Made by a program: the position numbers and the translations under genes
Assembly: GCA_004297545.1 (NCBI GenBank)
Contig: SCTB01000172.1
Location: forward strand, 1-48,981
Origin: Alphaproteobacteria bacterium
Lineage (GTDB): Bacteria > Pseudomonadota > Alphaproteobacteria > Micavibrionales > UBA2020
Reading direction: 5' to 3'
Length of the DNA stretch: 48,981 bases
Shown here: piece after piece, positions 39,381-47,930 of the stretch
How the letters are laid out: each line of letters starts with the position of its first letter
How positions within the stretch are numbered: the first letter of the stretch is position 1
The notes under the pieces: generated by a model
What the model was told of the DNA's origin: nothing
The model's database searches: none
The model's input: the letters and a program-made list of their open reading frames with translations, nothing else

Positions 39381-40562
39381 TTAAAGCGCGCTCCCGGGGG
39401 CGGATTTTTTGCGGCGGCGCTGCTGCATGGGCGGATTATTATCCTGCACGATGGCTTTGCGCATCGGCTTCTCCGGGTCAGCCGGGACCAGCGCGCGCAG
39501 CGGCTGCGGGTCGGCGGCATTTTTGATCCACTTCGCCACTTCCGCGATGCGGCGCGGGGTGACCAGCTCGGGGTAATGGCCGACGCCCTCATACACCAGC
39601 AGCGAGGCGTCCGGGCGCTCCTCGAGCATGCGCTTCACCGCCTCGGGCGTCGCGGTGTTGCTTTTCTCGCCCGCCAGGATCAGGACCGGCGTCGGCAGAT
39701 CCTTATAGGCCTGCCATTTGTCGTAGGGCTGCAGGTATTCGTCCGCATAGCCCTGCATCGAATTGGGATCATAGGCCCAGCCGAAGCCCTCGCGCGTGTG
39801 ATGCTCGAAGCCGTGATTGAAGTCATGGACCACGAACTCGCGCGACACCGGCGCGCCGTGGCCCTGCAAAAAATTCTCGAGCCGCTTCACGGCTTCTTCC
39901 ATCGAGTGCGAAAACGGGCGCTCGCGGTTGCGCCAGGCGCGGCGCAGCTTGGGGCCCGGCGGCGTTTCGGGCGGCATGTCGCCGATCACCGTGCCGGCCC
40001 AGTTGGGGTTGCTGAACCCCTGCTCCACCATCGTATAAATGACTTTCGTGCCGTGGGAATGGCCGAGCAGGTGGAACTTGCCTGCGGGCGCGGCATGGTC
40101 GATCAGCGCGGCGACAATGTCGGCATAGGTTTCGAGCGTATAGTCGCTCGGCATGCGCAGGTTGGCGCTGTGCCCCTTGCCCGGGTAATCGAGCGCGATG
40201 ACGTTGAAATTCCGCGCCGCCCCTTCCGCGAAGAAATCGAAGCGCCGCGCGCTGTTGTAGATGCCGCCGAGGCAGATGATCGTTTCCGCTGTCTCGGGGT
40301 TGTTGCGCGCCTCCCAGTAATTGTAGGAGATGCGGACGTGCTGGTCCCTCACAAGGTTTGCGTCGTCGTGCAGTCCTTCCGGCAGGTAGGATTTCATCTT
40401 GTGCGCGTGGTGCAGGTAGGTGAATTCGCGCCGCTCGAACTGCGGCAGGAAACGCGCATCCAGCTCCTGCGCGAGCGCGACGATTTCCTTTTCCTTGTCG
40501 GAAAATTCCTCGAACGCCGCCTGCGGCAGGTTGCCCACAACCGAAATGTCTTTGGGTCTCAT
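39381..40562 (-). CDS. Alpha/beta hydrolase, long form
   Basis: A 393-residue hydrolase with an N-terminal helical extension (about 1-80). The core follows: ICLGGIYNSARRFDFFAEGAA, the D-Y-P-G-K-G-H turn, nucleophile elbow LLGHSHGTK, acid in ILAGEKSNTATPEA and histidine in YEGVGHYPELV. The C-terminal 50 residues are Arg/Pro-rich and probably disordered (MQQRRRKKSAPGSAL). The ATG at 40562 was preferred over a GTG two codons upstream. First gene of the hydrolase-hydrolase-HAD operon. Confidence 0.85.
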   Translation of the reverse strand: MRPKDISVVGNLPQAAFEEFSDKEKEIVALAQELDARFLPQFERREFTYLHHAHKMKSYLPEGLHDDANLVRDQHVRISYNYWEARNNPETAETIICLGGIYNSARRFDFFAEGAARNFNVIALDYPGKGHSANLRMPSDYTLETYADIVAALIDHAAPAGKFHLLGHSHGTKVIYTMVEQGFSNPNWAGTVIGDMPPETPPGPKLRRAWRNRERPFSHSMEEAVKRLENFLQGHGAPVSREFVVHDFNHGFEHHTREGFGWAYDPNSMQGYADEYLQPYDKWQAYKDLPTPVLILAGEKSNTATPEAVKRMLEERPDASLLVYEGVGHYPELVTPRRIAEVAKWIKNAADPQPLRALVPADPEKPMRKAIVQDNNPPMQQRRRKKSAPGSAL

Positions 40563-40881
40563 GATCACACACCGTTGATATTTTTTTCTTGAGGAGGTCC
40601 CGCTGAATACAGGCCGTTATTGCGTTTCAGTATATTTGAAACCCTGAAACTACGCTATATGAAAAAGGCGTTTTTCGGTAATTTTATTCCCCAAGGAGCG
40701 GATTTTTTGAACAGAACGGCAATAAATCGTGCGTTTTCGTCGCCAAAGCACCTGGGGATTTTTTCATGCGCTGCAGCAAAAATGGAACGCGACTTGAGTG
40801 CTCCTGCTGCCGCCCCTCTCGAAGCCGAACGGCTGGGGTATGCGCCAATCGACGTCCGCAAGCGGCGTTTTTCAAAGCGCT
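40563..40881. other. Spacer with inverted repeats, no supported gene
   Basis: GTTTCA (40624) and TGAAAC (about 40637) form an inverted repeat, and TGAAAC occurs again nearby, a possible operator for the hydrolase operon. Plus-strand frames at 40620-40934 have no convincing start or family resemblance. Confidence 0.4.
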
Positions 40882-42243
40882 TCAGACGCCGTAGGGGTAG
40901 GTCTCATCCATTTCGCCGGGATGCATCTGAATGACCGTATCCAGCGGCTGCACCGCCTGCGTGCTGTCGAAATGAAGCATGAAATCGAACTGCTGAGGCA
41001 AACGGGACGTGAAATAATGGCTCTGCCGTTCCGTATCGGGGCGATAGACAACGCCGATAGCGCGCTGCAGGCGGGGTTGGGAAAGAAGATCGACCATGCT
41101 GTTGTTTTCCCTCATATCCAGCAGGAATTTCTTATGGCTGACGCTGTGAAAAACGTCTTCATAACTGCCGGGAATGGGCGCCCGTATTTCCTTGCATTCC
41201 GCCGGCTCGTCCCAGTTGGAAGCCGCCGTCACGGCGCCGCGGCTGGTGGAAAAGCCGACGAGGAGCGCCTGCTTGCCGTAGGCATGCCGCACCAGCTGGC
41301 CGATGTTGAATTCTCCGTGGTCGCTCATCGCGGTGGCGCCCGAATTTCCGACATGCGAGTTATGCGCCCAGACCGCAATCCGCGCGGGCCTGCCAAGCCG
41401 CTTCGACAGATGGGCGTCGAGGTCCTGCAAGGTATCGAACATATGCTTGTCCCGCAGATTCCATGAATCCGGGCGCCCCCTGAAATGGGCCCGGTAATAG
41501 CGTTCGGCATCGTGGACCAGCCGCGCGTTTTGCGTCGCGTAGAAATATTCGTCCTCCGCGACAAAGCCGTCGCGGCGCATGTATTCGAATTTCTTATGAT
41601 ACATTTCTATCAATTGAGAGACGATCTCCATTTCGCAGGAATTCGCGATCCCGAATTCCGCGGCGTATCCGTAAGACGCGGGATTGTCCAGAAAATGGTC
41701 AAGGCACGAATATCGCTCGCGGGCGCGGGCCGCTCCGGCAGGATCCACCTTTCCGAGATAATCGAGCACCGCGTGAATCGAACTCGTCATGCTGTAGAGA
41801 TCAAGCCCATAAAAGCCCGCAGGCCATTTATCGCCCGTGCCCGGCCAGCGGTTCTCCACATTATAGGCCTGCAGCCATTCTATGAAGTGCTGCACGTCGG
41901 TATTGCGCCACATCCAGGCCGGAAAGCGCTCGAAACTCCCGAGAGCCTCCTTTGCCGTCGTTCCCGGCTCGTTCGACACGTACCGGTTGATGGCATAGGC
42001 GTCCGGCCAGTCCGCTTCGACGGCGACGGCATCGAAGCCGAGCTCCTCGATCAGCCGCTGCGTTATCTCGGCGCGGGTGCGGTAGAACTCCTGCGTTCCG
42101 TGCGTCGCTTCGCCCAGCAGGACGAACCTGCGCCCCCGGGCGGCGTTGACGAGGATATCGTAATCGTTTTCGCCGCCGGTCAGGGGAAGCGCGTTCTTCT
42201 CTATGGCTTTGACGAGAAGGCGGTCGGCTTCATTTCTTTGCAT
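40882..42243 (-). CDS. Erythromycin esterase-like protein
   Basis: A 453-residue member of the erythromycin esterase superfamily. The family signature GEATHGTQEFY (about residues 43-53) holds the catalytic histidine; VEADWPDAYAINRY follows, and VWAHNSHVGN and the C-terminal HYFTSRLPQQFDFMLHFDST complete the pattern. Most such proteins next to phosphoribosyltransferases are not antibiotic-resistance enzymes, so no macrolide resistance should be assumed. The upstream frame is a shadow of the PRTase gene; the ATG at 42243 has GGAGCAG and overlaps that gene by 14 bp. Confidence 0.88.
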   Translation of the reverse strand: MQRNEADRLLVKAIEKNALPLTGGENDYDILVNAARGRRFVLLGEATHGTQEFYRTRAEITQRLIEELGFDAVAVEADWPDAYAINRYVSNEPGTTAKEALGSFERFPAWMWRNTDVQHFIEWLQAYNVENRWPGTGDKWPAGFYGLDLYSMTSSIHAVLDYLGKVDPAGAARARERYSCLDHFLDNPASYGYAAEFGIANSCEMEIVSQLIEMYHKKFEYMRRDGFVAEDEYFYATQNARLVHDAERYYRAHFRGRPDSWNLRDKHMFDTLQDLDAHLSKRLGRPARIAVWAHNSHVGNSGATAMSDHGEFNIGQLVRHAYGKQALLVGFSTSRGAVTAASNWDEPAECKEIRAPIPGSYEDVFHSVSHKKFLLDMRENNSMVDLLSQPRLQRAIGVVYRPDTERQSHYFTSRLPQQFDFMLHFDSTQAVQPLDTVIQMHPGEMDETYPYGV

Positions 42244-42904
42244 GTTTCTGCTCCATTGTTGCGGGAGGATGCTGCCCGAGAATGGCCAGGACTTCCTCGT
42301 CGCTCGTTTGCGAAAAATCATCGTAGAATTGCCCGACGCCGTAGAACGGCTCCGGCATGCGCAGGCAGACGACCTCATCCGCGATATCCCGAAGCGCCGC
42401 GCAGGTGGAGGCGGAGCCCACCGGAACGGCGACGACGATGCGGGCGGCTTTTGCGGCGCGAAGGGATTCGATGGCCGCGCGCATGGTGGCCCCGGTGGCG
42501 AGTCCGTCATCGACGATGATGACGGTCCGGCTCCCGAGGTCCGGCAGCGGGGCACCCCGGCGATAAAGATTATTCCGGCGATTGAGTTCCTTTTGCTCGG
42601 AAGCGATCACGTCGCGCACGAGTTTCAGCGGGACGTTCAATTCCCGGATGACACCGTCGTTCAGGTAACAGGTGTCGCCCAGCGCGATGGCGCCCATCGC
42701 CAGTTCCTCGTAGCCCGGCACGCCCAGCTTGCGCACCAGCCAGACATCCATCGGCAGGGCCAGAATTCCTGCGATCTCATGCGCAAGCGGCACGCCGCCG
42801 CGCGGAAGCGCAAGCACCAGCGTGTCTTTGCGGCCCGCGTAGGCGCCAAGGGCTTTTGCAAGCGCCCGTCCCGCGTGGATTCTGTCCTGAAATCTTTCGT
42901 GCAT
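42230..42904 (-). CDS. Phosphoribosyltransferase
   Basis: A 224-residue phosphoribosyltransferase. N-terminal RKDTLVLALPRGGVPLAHEIA and the PRPP-binding loop VIIVDDGLATGATMRAAIESL (about 126-146) are clear. The family (with Rv0571c/Rv2030c-type domains in mycobacteria) is often adjacent or fused to hydrolase and erythromycin-esterase domains, as the neighbours here. Actual substrate unknown. Its start overlaps the hydrolase stop by one base (TGATG) and it overlaps the esterase start, so all three are co-translated. Confidence 0.92.
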   Translation of the reverse strand: MHERFQDRIHAGRALAKALGAYAGRKDTLVLALPRGGVPLAHEIAGILALPMDVWLVRKLGVPGYEELAMGAIALGDTCYLNDGVIRELNVPLKLVRDVIASEQKELNRRNNLYRRGAPLPDLGSRTVIIVDDGLATGATMRAAIESLRAAKAARIVVAVPVGSASTCAALRDIADEVVCLRMPEPFYGVGQFYDDFSQTSDEEVLAILGQHPPATMEQKHAKK

Positions 42905-43620
42905 CAGCTGCTCATGTGCTTGACAAACCAGTCGGCGGAAAGGCGGGCGACGCTTTCAAGCGCCCCCGGCTCTTCGAACAAATGCGTTGCGCCCGGGACG
43001 ATATCCAGTCGCGAGTCGTCATTCAGTTTTTCCAGCGCCTGCCTGTTCAACTGCAGGACTTCCGGGTCCCGGTCGCCGACGATCAGCAGCGTCGGCGCGC
43101 GAACGAGAGGCAAAAGGCCGGCTGCCAGGTCCGGCCGGCCGCCGCGCGACACCACGGCCCTGATGGAGGCCGGGTGGCGCGCCGCGGAAACCAGAGCCGC
43201 CGCCGCGCCGGTGCTGGCGCCGAAATAGGCCATGCTCAGGCTCTTCGTCAGGGGATTGCCGGAGCTCCATACGGTGATGTCCGACATGCGCTTGGCGAGC
43301 AGCGCGATGTCAAAACGGAAGGCCCGCGTGTGCGCATCCAGCGCGTCTTCTTCGGCTGTCAGCAAATCGGCAAGCAACGTGGCAAGGCCGGCTTCATTCA
43401 GCACGGATGCGACATACTGATTGCGCGGGCTAAGCCTGCCGCTGCCGCTGCCATGCGCAAAAAGCACCAGACCCAGGGCATTCGCAGGCACGGTGAGAAT
43501 TCCCGTCAGCTTGAACTTTCCGGCGGGGATGGACACTGTTGCGGAATGGGGAGGCGCCGTTTCGATTCTCTCAGGTTCGCCGCGGCCGGGCGGCCGGGGG
43601 CCGGTAAACGGTGTCTCCAT
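42904..43620 (-). CDS. Dienelactone-hydrolase-like alpha/beta hydrolase
   Basis: A 238-residue alpha/beta hydrolase of the dienelactone type, lacking a signal peptide. FAHGSGSGRLSPRNQYVA at about 54-71 forms the oxyanion region, YFGASTGAAAALVSAA the nucleophile elbow, IVGDRDPEV the acid and VPGATHLFEEPG the histidine. I chose the ATG at 43620, which follows GGAGAAG, over the one at 43635, which has none. First gene of a three-gene operon; an FNR-like box lies about 41.5 bp before its predicted start. Confidence 0.88.
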   Translation of the reverse strand: METPFTGPRPPGRGEPERIETAPPHSATVSIPAGKFKLTGILTVPANALGLVLFAHGSGSGRLSPRNQYVASVLNEAGLATLLADLLTAEEDALDAHTRAFRFDIALLAKRMSDITVWSSGNPLTKSLSMAYFGASTGAAAALVSAARHPASIRAVVSRGGRPDLAAGLLPLVRAPTLLIVGDRDPEVLQLNRQALEKLNDDSRLDIVPGATHLFEEPGALESVARLSADWFVKHMSS

Positions 43621-43711
43621 GAGTTGCTTCTCCATTTTTTTAACGAAGGTTCACAAATATCGGCCGGCCCGCTCTATAAGTTCATTTGAACACAAAGCGC
43701 GCTGCGCGAAT

Positions 43712-43725
43712 TTGATATTCGTCAA
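43712..43725 (-). promoter_or_regulatory. FNR/FixK-type box, hydrolase operon
   Basis: TTGATATTCGTCAA fits TTGA-N6-TCAA. With the centre at -41.5 the transcript would start near 43677, and TCAAAT at 43684-43689 would be the -10, four of six consensus bases. A leader of 57 nt follows. Confidence 0.65.
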
Positions 43726-43755
43726 AAAACTCAAGTACGAAGAGAGTTGTTTCCA

Positions 43756-43769
43756 TTGACTAAAGTCAA
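43756..43769 (+). promoter_or_regulatory. FNR/FixK-type box, nitroreductase operon
   Basis: TTGACTAAAGTCAA is a perfect palindrome (extended CATTGAC/GTCAATG). With the centre at -41.5 the transcript would start near 43804, and GATGAT at 43792-43797 matches four of six -10 bases. Confidence 0.7.
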
Positions 43770-43832
43770 TGAAGGGCGGTTGGTTGCATGGGATGATGGA
43801 AATATATGATAACCAGGCAACAGGAGCGTCAA

Positions 43833-44429
43833 ATGACAAAACAAAAACTGCGCCATGAACTGGAAATCGGCGTGCTGGATGCGATTTACAGGCGCCGGGC
43901 CGTCCGCTCCTATACCGGCGAACAGCTGGATCGCGCGCGTATTGAAGCGCTGCTGGCCGCCGCCGTGCAGGCGCCGACAGCCATGCACGAGGAGCCCTGG
44001 GTCTTTACCGTTATCCAGGACAAAAGGATCCTAAAGCAGCTTTCCGACGCCGCGAAGAATCTGCTGAAGGAGGAGCTGGAAGAGGATTTGCCGCAGGGAA
44101 AACACGCCCGCGACCTTATCAACGACGCGGCATTCAATGTTTTTTACGATGCGGGAACGCTGGTTGTCATCTGGGCCAAGCCGGTGGGTTCCTTCGCCGC
44201 AGCGGACTGCTGGCTGGCGGCCGAGAACCTGATGCTGGCGGCCTGCGGCGCCGGCCTTGGCAGCTGCGTGATCGGTTTTGCCGTTGGCGCGCTGAATACC
44301 CCGGAATGGAAGCGCAGACTGGGCGTGCATGAGAAGATGACCGCGATCGCGCCGGTCATTCTGGGCGTGCCGGCGCAGGCGCCGCCGCCGGTTCCCCGGA
44401 AGAAACCCGAAATTCTTTCCTGGCAATGA
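43833..44429 (+). CDS. Nitroreductase-family flavoprotein
   Basis: A 198-residue FMN-dependent nitroreductase fold. The N-terminal IYRRRAVRSYTGEQLDRARIEALLAAAVQAPTAMHEEPW holds the FMN-phosphate-binding RR-V-R-S, and AAENLMLAACGAGLGSCVIGF the second FMN-contact segment. It reduces nitro, quinone or flavin-type substrates with NAD(P)H. The ATG at 43833 follows AGGAG; the one at 43806 has no site. It overlaps the next gene by ATGA. Confidence 0.92.
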   Translation: MTKQKLRHELEIGVLDAIYRRRAVRSYTGEQLDRARIEALLAAAVQAPTAMHEEPWVFTVIQDKRILKQLSDAAKNLLKEELEEDLPQGKHARDLINDAAFNVFYDAGTLVVIWAKPVGSFAAADCWLAAENLMLAACGAGLGSCVIGFAVGALNTPEWKRRLGVHEKMTAIAPVILGVPAQAPPPVPRKKPEILSWQ

Positions 44430-45220
44430 AAGCCGTGCTGGACCGGATCATCGAAAAGCTGGCGCGCGGACTGGCCCTTTATCTCCAGAAGGAATGGCCG
44501 GGCTACAGGCCCGTTTCGATCGCCAGCGCGCAAAAGCTGCGGGATTGCCTGCGGCCCGGCGATATCCTGCTCGTGGAAGGCGACCGGCGGGTGAGCGTCG
44601 CCATCAAATACCTGACCCAGTCCACCTGGTCGCATGCCGCCCTGTATGTCGGCAGCGCGGCGCCGGCGAACGCGGATCCCGCCGACCCGGCATGCCTGAT
44701 CGAGGCGGACATGGTCGATGGAGTCATCGCGGCGCCGCTATCCAGATATGCGGGATTCAACCTCCGGATTTGCCGTCCCGTGAATCTGACGGAGGATGAT
44801 TGCGCGAAAGTCGTCGCCTATGCGGTGAGCCGGATCGGCATGCAGTATGACCTGAAGAACGCCATAGACCTCGTTCGCTACCTGCTGCCGCAGCCGCCCG
44901 TGCCCGTCAGGTGGCGGCGCAAAATGCTGGCTTTTGGCGGCGGCGAGCCGACGCGCGCCATCTGTTCTACCCTGATTGCAGGGGCTTTCGAGGCGATTCA
45001 ATACCCTATTCTGCCCGATGCCGCCTGGCGCGACGGTCTGGGGCGCGAAGGAGAGGCGGCCTTGCGTGAAATCCGGCATATCAAGGGAAGCCGCCTGTAT
45101 GCCCCCCGCGATTTCGATCTCTCCCCGTACTTTCAGATTATAAAACCCGCCCTTGAAGCGGGTTTCGATTACCGGCAGGCCGAATGGGTTCACAACGTCT
45201 CCGAGGTCGCCGCCGAATGA
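44426..45220 (+). CDS. YiiX/YebB-like cysteine hydrolase
   Basis: A 264-residue NlpC/P60-superfamily protein of the YiiX-like type. RPGDILLVEGDRRVSVAIKYLTQSTWSHAALYVG (about 44-77) holds the family histidine in WSHAALYVG. AICSTLIAGAFEAI near 180 provides the cysteine, and EADMVDGVIAAPLS lies between. The superfamily includes peptidases and amidases acting on cell wall or lipids; there is no signal peptide, so the location is unclear. Coupled to the nitroreductase by ATGA; no own promoter seen. Confidence 0.85.
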   Translation: MKAVLDRIIEKLARGLALYLQKEWPGYRPVSIASAQKLRDCLRPGDILLVEGDRRVSVAIKYLTQSTWSHAALYVGSAAPANADPADPACLIEADMVDGVIAAPLSRYAGFNLRICRPVNLTEDDCAKVVAYAVSRIGMQYDLKNAIDLVRYLLPQPPVPVRWRRKMLAFGGGEPTRAICSTLIAGAFEAIQYPILPDAAWRDGLGREGEAALREIRHIKGSRLYAPRDFDLSPYFQIIKPALEAGFDYRQAEWVHNVSEVAAE

Positions 45221-45239
45221 GGCGCCGCCGGGAACATGA

Positions 45240-45860
45240 CTATTGGCCGGCTTTCCTGCCGCAGCTGCCGGAAGCTTCGCAGGCGCGGCAGCGATTGCGC
45301 TGTCCGGCAAGCTTTTCCTGAAACCCCTCGGCATCCCCGTATTCAAGGAAATCATAGTAGCGTCCCAGCGGATCCTTCAGCTTGCTGGCATGCTTGATGG
45401 GGCACCAGTATTGCTCCGTCCGGCTGGCGATTTCCCGGACATAGGAAACGACGCCGTTGGCGTATTCGCAATAAATGCAGTTCAGCTTTTCGATCCAGTT
45501 GAGATAGGCGAGATATTTGCGGTCCATGATCACATGCTCGCCGCGCTTTACCAGCGGAATGCCGTATACCCTGAAACAGGTCTGCTGATAAAAGGTCGCG
45601 AAGATATCCATCAGGGAGACCGGAATAATCTGGATATAAAGAATGGGCGCCGTCAGCACGGCGCCGAGGGCGGACTCTCTCATGAACCTGCCCAGCTTCA
45701 TGCGCATCTGGCGATGCTGCGCAACGACCTCCTGCTCGAAAATGACTTTTCGCTGGTCCAGCCTGTAACGGAACAAGTCGCGCCGCTCGCCGATTTCCTT
45801 CTCGACCTCCGACTGCAGGTCGGCGATGATCCCGCGCAGCCTTGCGACAACCTCGGTCAT
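45240..45860 (-). CDS. Cys-rich membrane-associated protein
   Basis: A 206-residue protein. An N-terminal coiled helix (about 1-55, GIIADLQSEVEKEIGERRDLFRYRLDQRK) precedes a hydrophobic hairpin (about 65-95, ALGAVLTAPILYIQIIPVSLMDIFATFYQ). Then come cysteines in pairs: CIYCEYANG, EQYWCPIKHA and CRACEASGSC at the end. The spacing C-x-x-C suggests metal or redox binding. No named family, though a similar membrane protein with YWCPIKHA is known to me from other alphaproteobacteria, function unknown. GAGGAGA precedes the ATG. Confidence 0.75.
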   Translation of the reverse strand: MTEVVARLRGIIADLQSEVEKEIGERRDLFRYRLDQRKVIFEQEVVAQHRQMRMKLGRFMRESALGAVLTAPILYIQIIPVSLMDIFATFYQQTCFRVYGIPLVKRGEHVIMDRKYLAYLNWIEKLNCIYCEYANGVVSYVREIASRTEQYWCPIKHASKLKDPLGRYYDFLEYGDAEGFQEKLAGQRNRCRACEASGSCGRKAGQ

Positions 45861-45988
45861 TCCGATTTTCTCCTCTTCCGCAATCAGTGTATCAGGCCGG
45901 CGCGAAGCTTGGGATATATTACCCCGGCCGCCGCCGTTTCCATAGCGGGCGCCAGGCGATCTTCATAAATCCTTCAAAGGGGGGATTT

Positions 45989-46002
45989 TTGATATTCGTC
46001 AA
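45989..46002 (+). promoter_or_regulatory. FNR/FixK-type box, lipoprotein gene
   Basis: The same 14-mer as at 43712 (TTGATATTCGTCAA). Centred at -41.5 it predicts a start near 46037, with TGGAAT at 46025-46030 as -10 (four of six bases), 49 nt before the ATG at 46086. Confidence 0.65.
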
Positions 46003-46085
46003 GCTCGTCTCCTGCTGCCTGTGCTGGAATGACTTTGCGGGCAGGAGCAGGAAAACGAGGTTGAAGACCGTATAGCGGAGATTGT

Positions 46086-46631
46086 ATGGCTTTGATAAAG
46101 CGGAATCTTATGGCGGCGTCGTTCATGGCGTTCTTCCTCGCGCTGTCGGCGTGCACAAGCGTCGTGCCGGTGCCGGGGGGCACCGATGCGAACAATGAAA
46201 ACTATTTCAAATCCGCAGACGACCTGAGAGAACATGTCGGAAAATTGCAGGCGGGCATGGAGGAGGCCGCCGTGTTTTCCGCGCTCGAGCGGGAAAGGAA
46301 CGACTTTCTGCAGCTGAACCCGGAGGATGTCTGGCGCCTCGCTCTCAGCCGCGGCGTCGTTGCGGGAGGCGACAATCCCGTTGCCGGCGCCCCAGGCGCG
46401 CTGACGGGATACCGGCTCCGATACAAAAGCGTGACGCGCCGTCACGGGATGTCCTCTCCCATCCGCATTCGGACGGACGAAAGCGGATTCAGCTATGAGT
46501 TGACGCTGCTGTTCCGCAACGGCAGGCTTCTGGACAATCCGGTTTTGTCCGGCGGCGCCGTCAATGAGGTGCGCACGCATACTTTGTTTGATTACCTGAC
46601 ACCCGCGACGACTTTCGGCTACATGCGCTGA
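46086..46631 (+). CDS. Putative lipoprotein
   Basis: A 181-residue protein with a lipoprotein signal peptide: basic start, hydrophobic FMAAFFLALSAC-type core (ASFMAFFLALSAC) and lipobox L-S-A-C at about residue 23. The mature protein has a helical first half (LQAGMEEAAVFSALERERNDFLQL) and a beta-rich end with ELTLLFRNGRLLDNPVLSGG. No family recognised. GGAG lies before the ATG, which is the only ATG with a good site. Confidence 0.8.
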   Translation: MALIKRNLMAASFMAFFLALSACTSVVPVPGGTDANNENYFKSADDLREHVGKLQAGMEEAAVFSALERERNDFLQLNPEDVWRLALSRGVVAGGDNPVAGAPGALTGYRLRYKSVTRRHGMSSPIRIRTDESGFSYELTLLFRNGRLLDNPVLSGGAVNEVRTHTLFDYLTPATTFGYMR

Positions 46632-46646
46632 CGATCTGACTTCCGG

Positions 46647-47930
46647 CTATCTGTCGCCCCCCCCGGACCCTTCATGTCCGTCGATTTCTGGCCTGTCACT
46701 CCCGCTCCGATCCGACCCGGATTCATGTTCGAAGCCGCCACCGTCGCGCCCCGAGCCGGAATCTCCGCCGTCGCTCCCCGAACCAGAATCCCCATCGTCA
46801 TGCCCCGAGCCGGAACCTCCGTCATCTCCGGATCTTTCCTTTCCGGTATCGGATTTTCCCTGATGGGGAACATGGCTCTCGGAATCGCGCAGGTCGCTGA
46901 TTTCGGCAGGAATATCGCGGTGTTCTATCGCCACGATTTCCGCCGTGATGCCGCCGCCGGCCTCGTGCCTGCCGATGACGATAACACGATCATTTTCGGC
47001 GATCCCGCCCCGGGTGCCGCCAATGACACGCGCATTTTCGGGTATCGCGACTTTTGCGCTTCCCACAGTAAGCCCCGCATTATCTTTGTGCGTGACGAAG
47101 CCCTGTATGGCGGCATGCGGCGCTGCACCCAGAGCAGGAGACGCGTGCGCGGCTGATGCATGCGGCTGACGATTGATGAAGGTCGCGACAATTCCGTTGC
47201 GGCCGGTTTTAAAGCCGGATACGGAGATCGAATGTCCCGGAGTCAGGCTATTGGCGACTTTCTCCAAATTAGTAACGGTCACTTTTTGTCCCGCAACATT
47301 GAGCGTGCGATGCGCGGCATCGATGGAAATAAGTTTTCCCGTTACAAGCGTATCTACCGCGATGCTGCGCGCCATCAGCCCCTCTCCTGCCGGAGCGGCG
47401 ACGACGGACACGACCTGGCCGACTTTAAGATCCGCCGCCGACATCTTTCGTGCGCCGTCCTGTACAGGCGTGGCGTTCGAAAATTTTATTTCCAGCCCAT
47501 CCACGCAGATGCTTCCAAAGCCCGTGATACGGCCATGGACCGCGATACCGCCTTCAAATCTGACGCCCGTGCCGCCGATGCCCTTTCCATTGGCGACGTC
47601 TATTCCGGTCCCCCCCACGCCGCGATCCGTCGTTATTCCGGTGCCGCCGATCCCCTTGCCGTTGGCGACGTCTATTCCGGTTCCGCCCATGCCGCGATCA
47701 GCTGTTACTCCAGTGCCGCCGATGCCCTTGCCATCTTTTCGTTCGTCCTTTGCCGGCGGGGTCGCGGGAGGATTTTGAGCCGCCGCCAGAAATGAAAACC
47801 CGTCAGGCGTCCTGCAAACGCCGCCGGCTTGCGCCGAAGCCGCGGGGGGCAGCACCAGCATCGTCAGGAAAACTCCCGTCGCCGCCGCCCGTAGAAATTT
47901 AATTTTCCCGAACGGCATGTTATTTGTCAT
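46647..47930 (-). CDS. DUF5666-containing exported protein with GGTG repeats
   Basis: A 427-residue protein with a signal peptide (MTNNMPFGKIKFLRAAATGVFLTMLVLPPAASAQA). Residues about 65-125 are a 24-residue repeat, GKGIGGTGITTDRGVGGTGID plus VAN, present twice and partly a third time, with GGTG as the core. Two or three DUF5666 beta domains follow (FGSICVDGLEIKFSNATPV, LKVGQVVSVVA, GKLISIDAAHRTLNVAGQ). The last 90 residues are Gly/Ser/Asp-rich, possibly calcium-binding. The start at 47930 has a GGAGG site and overlaps the DUF6502 stop by 11 bp. The two families commonly occur together. Confidence 0.82.
   Translation of the reverse strand: MTNNMPFGKIKFLRAAATGVFLTMLVLPPAASAQAGGVCRTPDGFSFLAAAQNPPATPPAKDERKDGKGIGGTGVTADRGMGGTGIDVANGKGIGGTGITTDRGVGGTGIDVANGKGIGGTGVRFEGGIAVHGRITGFGSICVDGLEIKFSNATPVQDGARKMSAADLKVGQVVSVVAAPAGEGLMARSIAVDTLVTGKLISIDAAHRTLNVAGQKVTVTNLEKVANSLTPGHSISVSGFKTGRNGIVATFINRQPHASAAHASPALGAAPHAAIQGFVTHKDNAGLTVGSAKVAIPENARVIGGTRGGIAENDRVIVIGRHEAGGGITAEIVAIEHRDIPAEISDLRDSESHVPHQGKSDTGKERSGDDGGSGSGHDDGDSGSGSDGGDSGSGRDGGGFEHESGSDRSGSDRPEIDGHEGSGGGDR

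Noticed and set aside
40620-40934. 104-codon plus-strand frame between the hydrolase operon and the esterase
   Set aside because: No supported start and the 3' end runs into the opposing esterase gene; a TTG start at about 40708 with AAGGAG is possible but unconvincing.
40882-42243. Reading the erythromycin esterase-like gene as a macrolide-resistance gene
   Set aside because: Its context with PRTase and hydrolase matches a housekeeping/stress subgroup; sequence alone does not support resistance.
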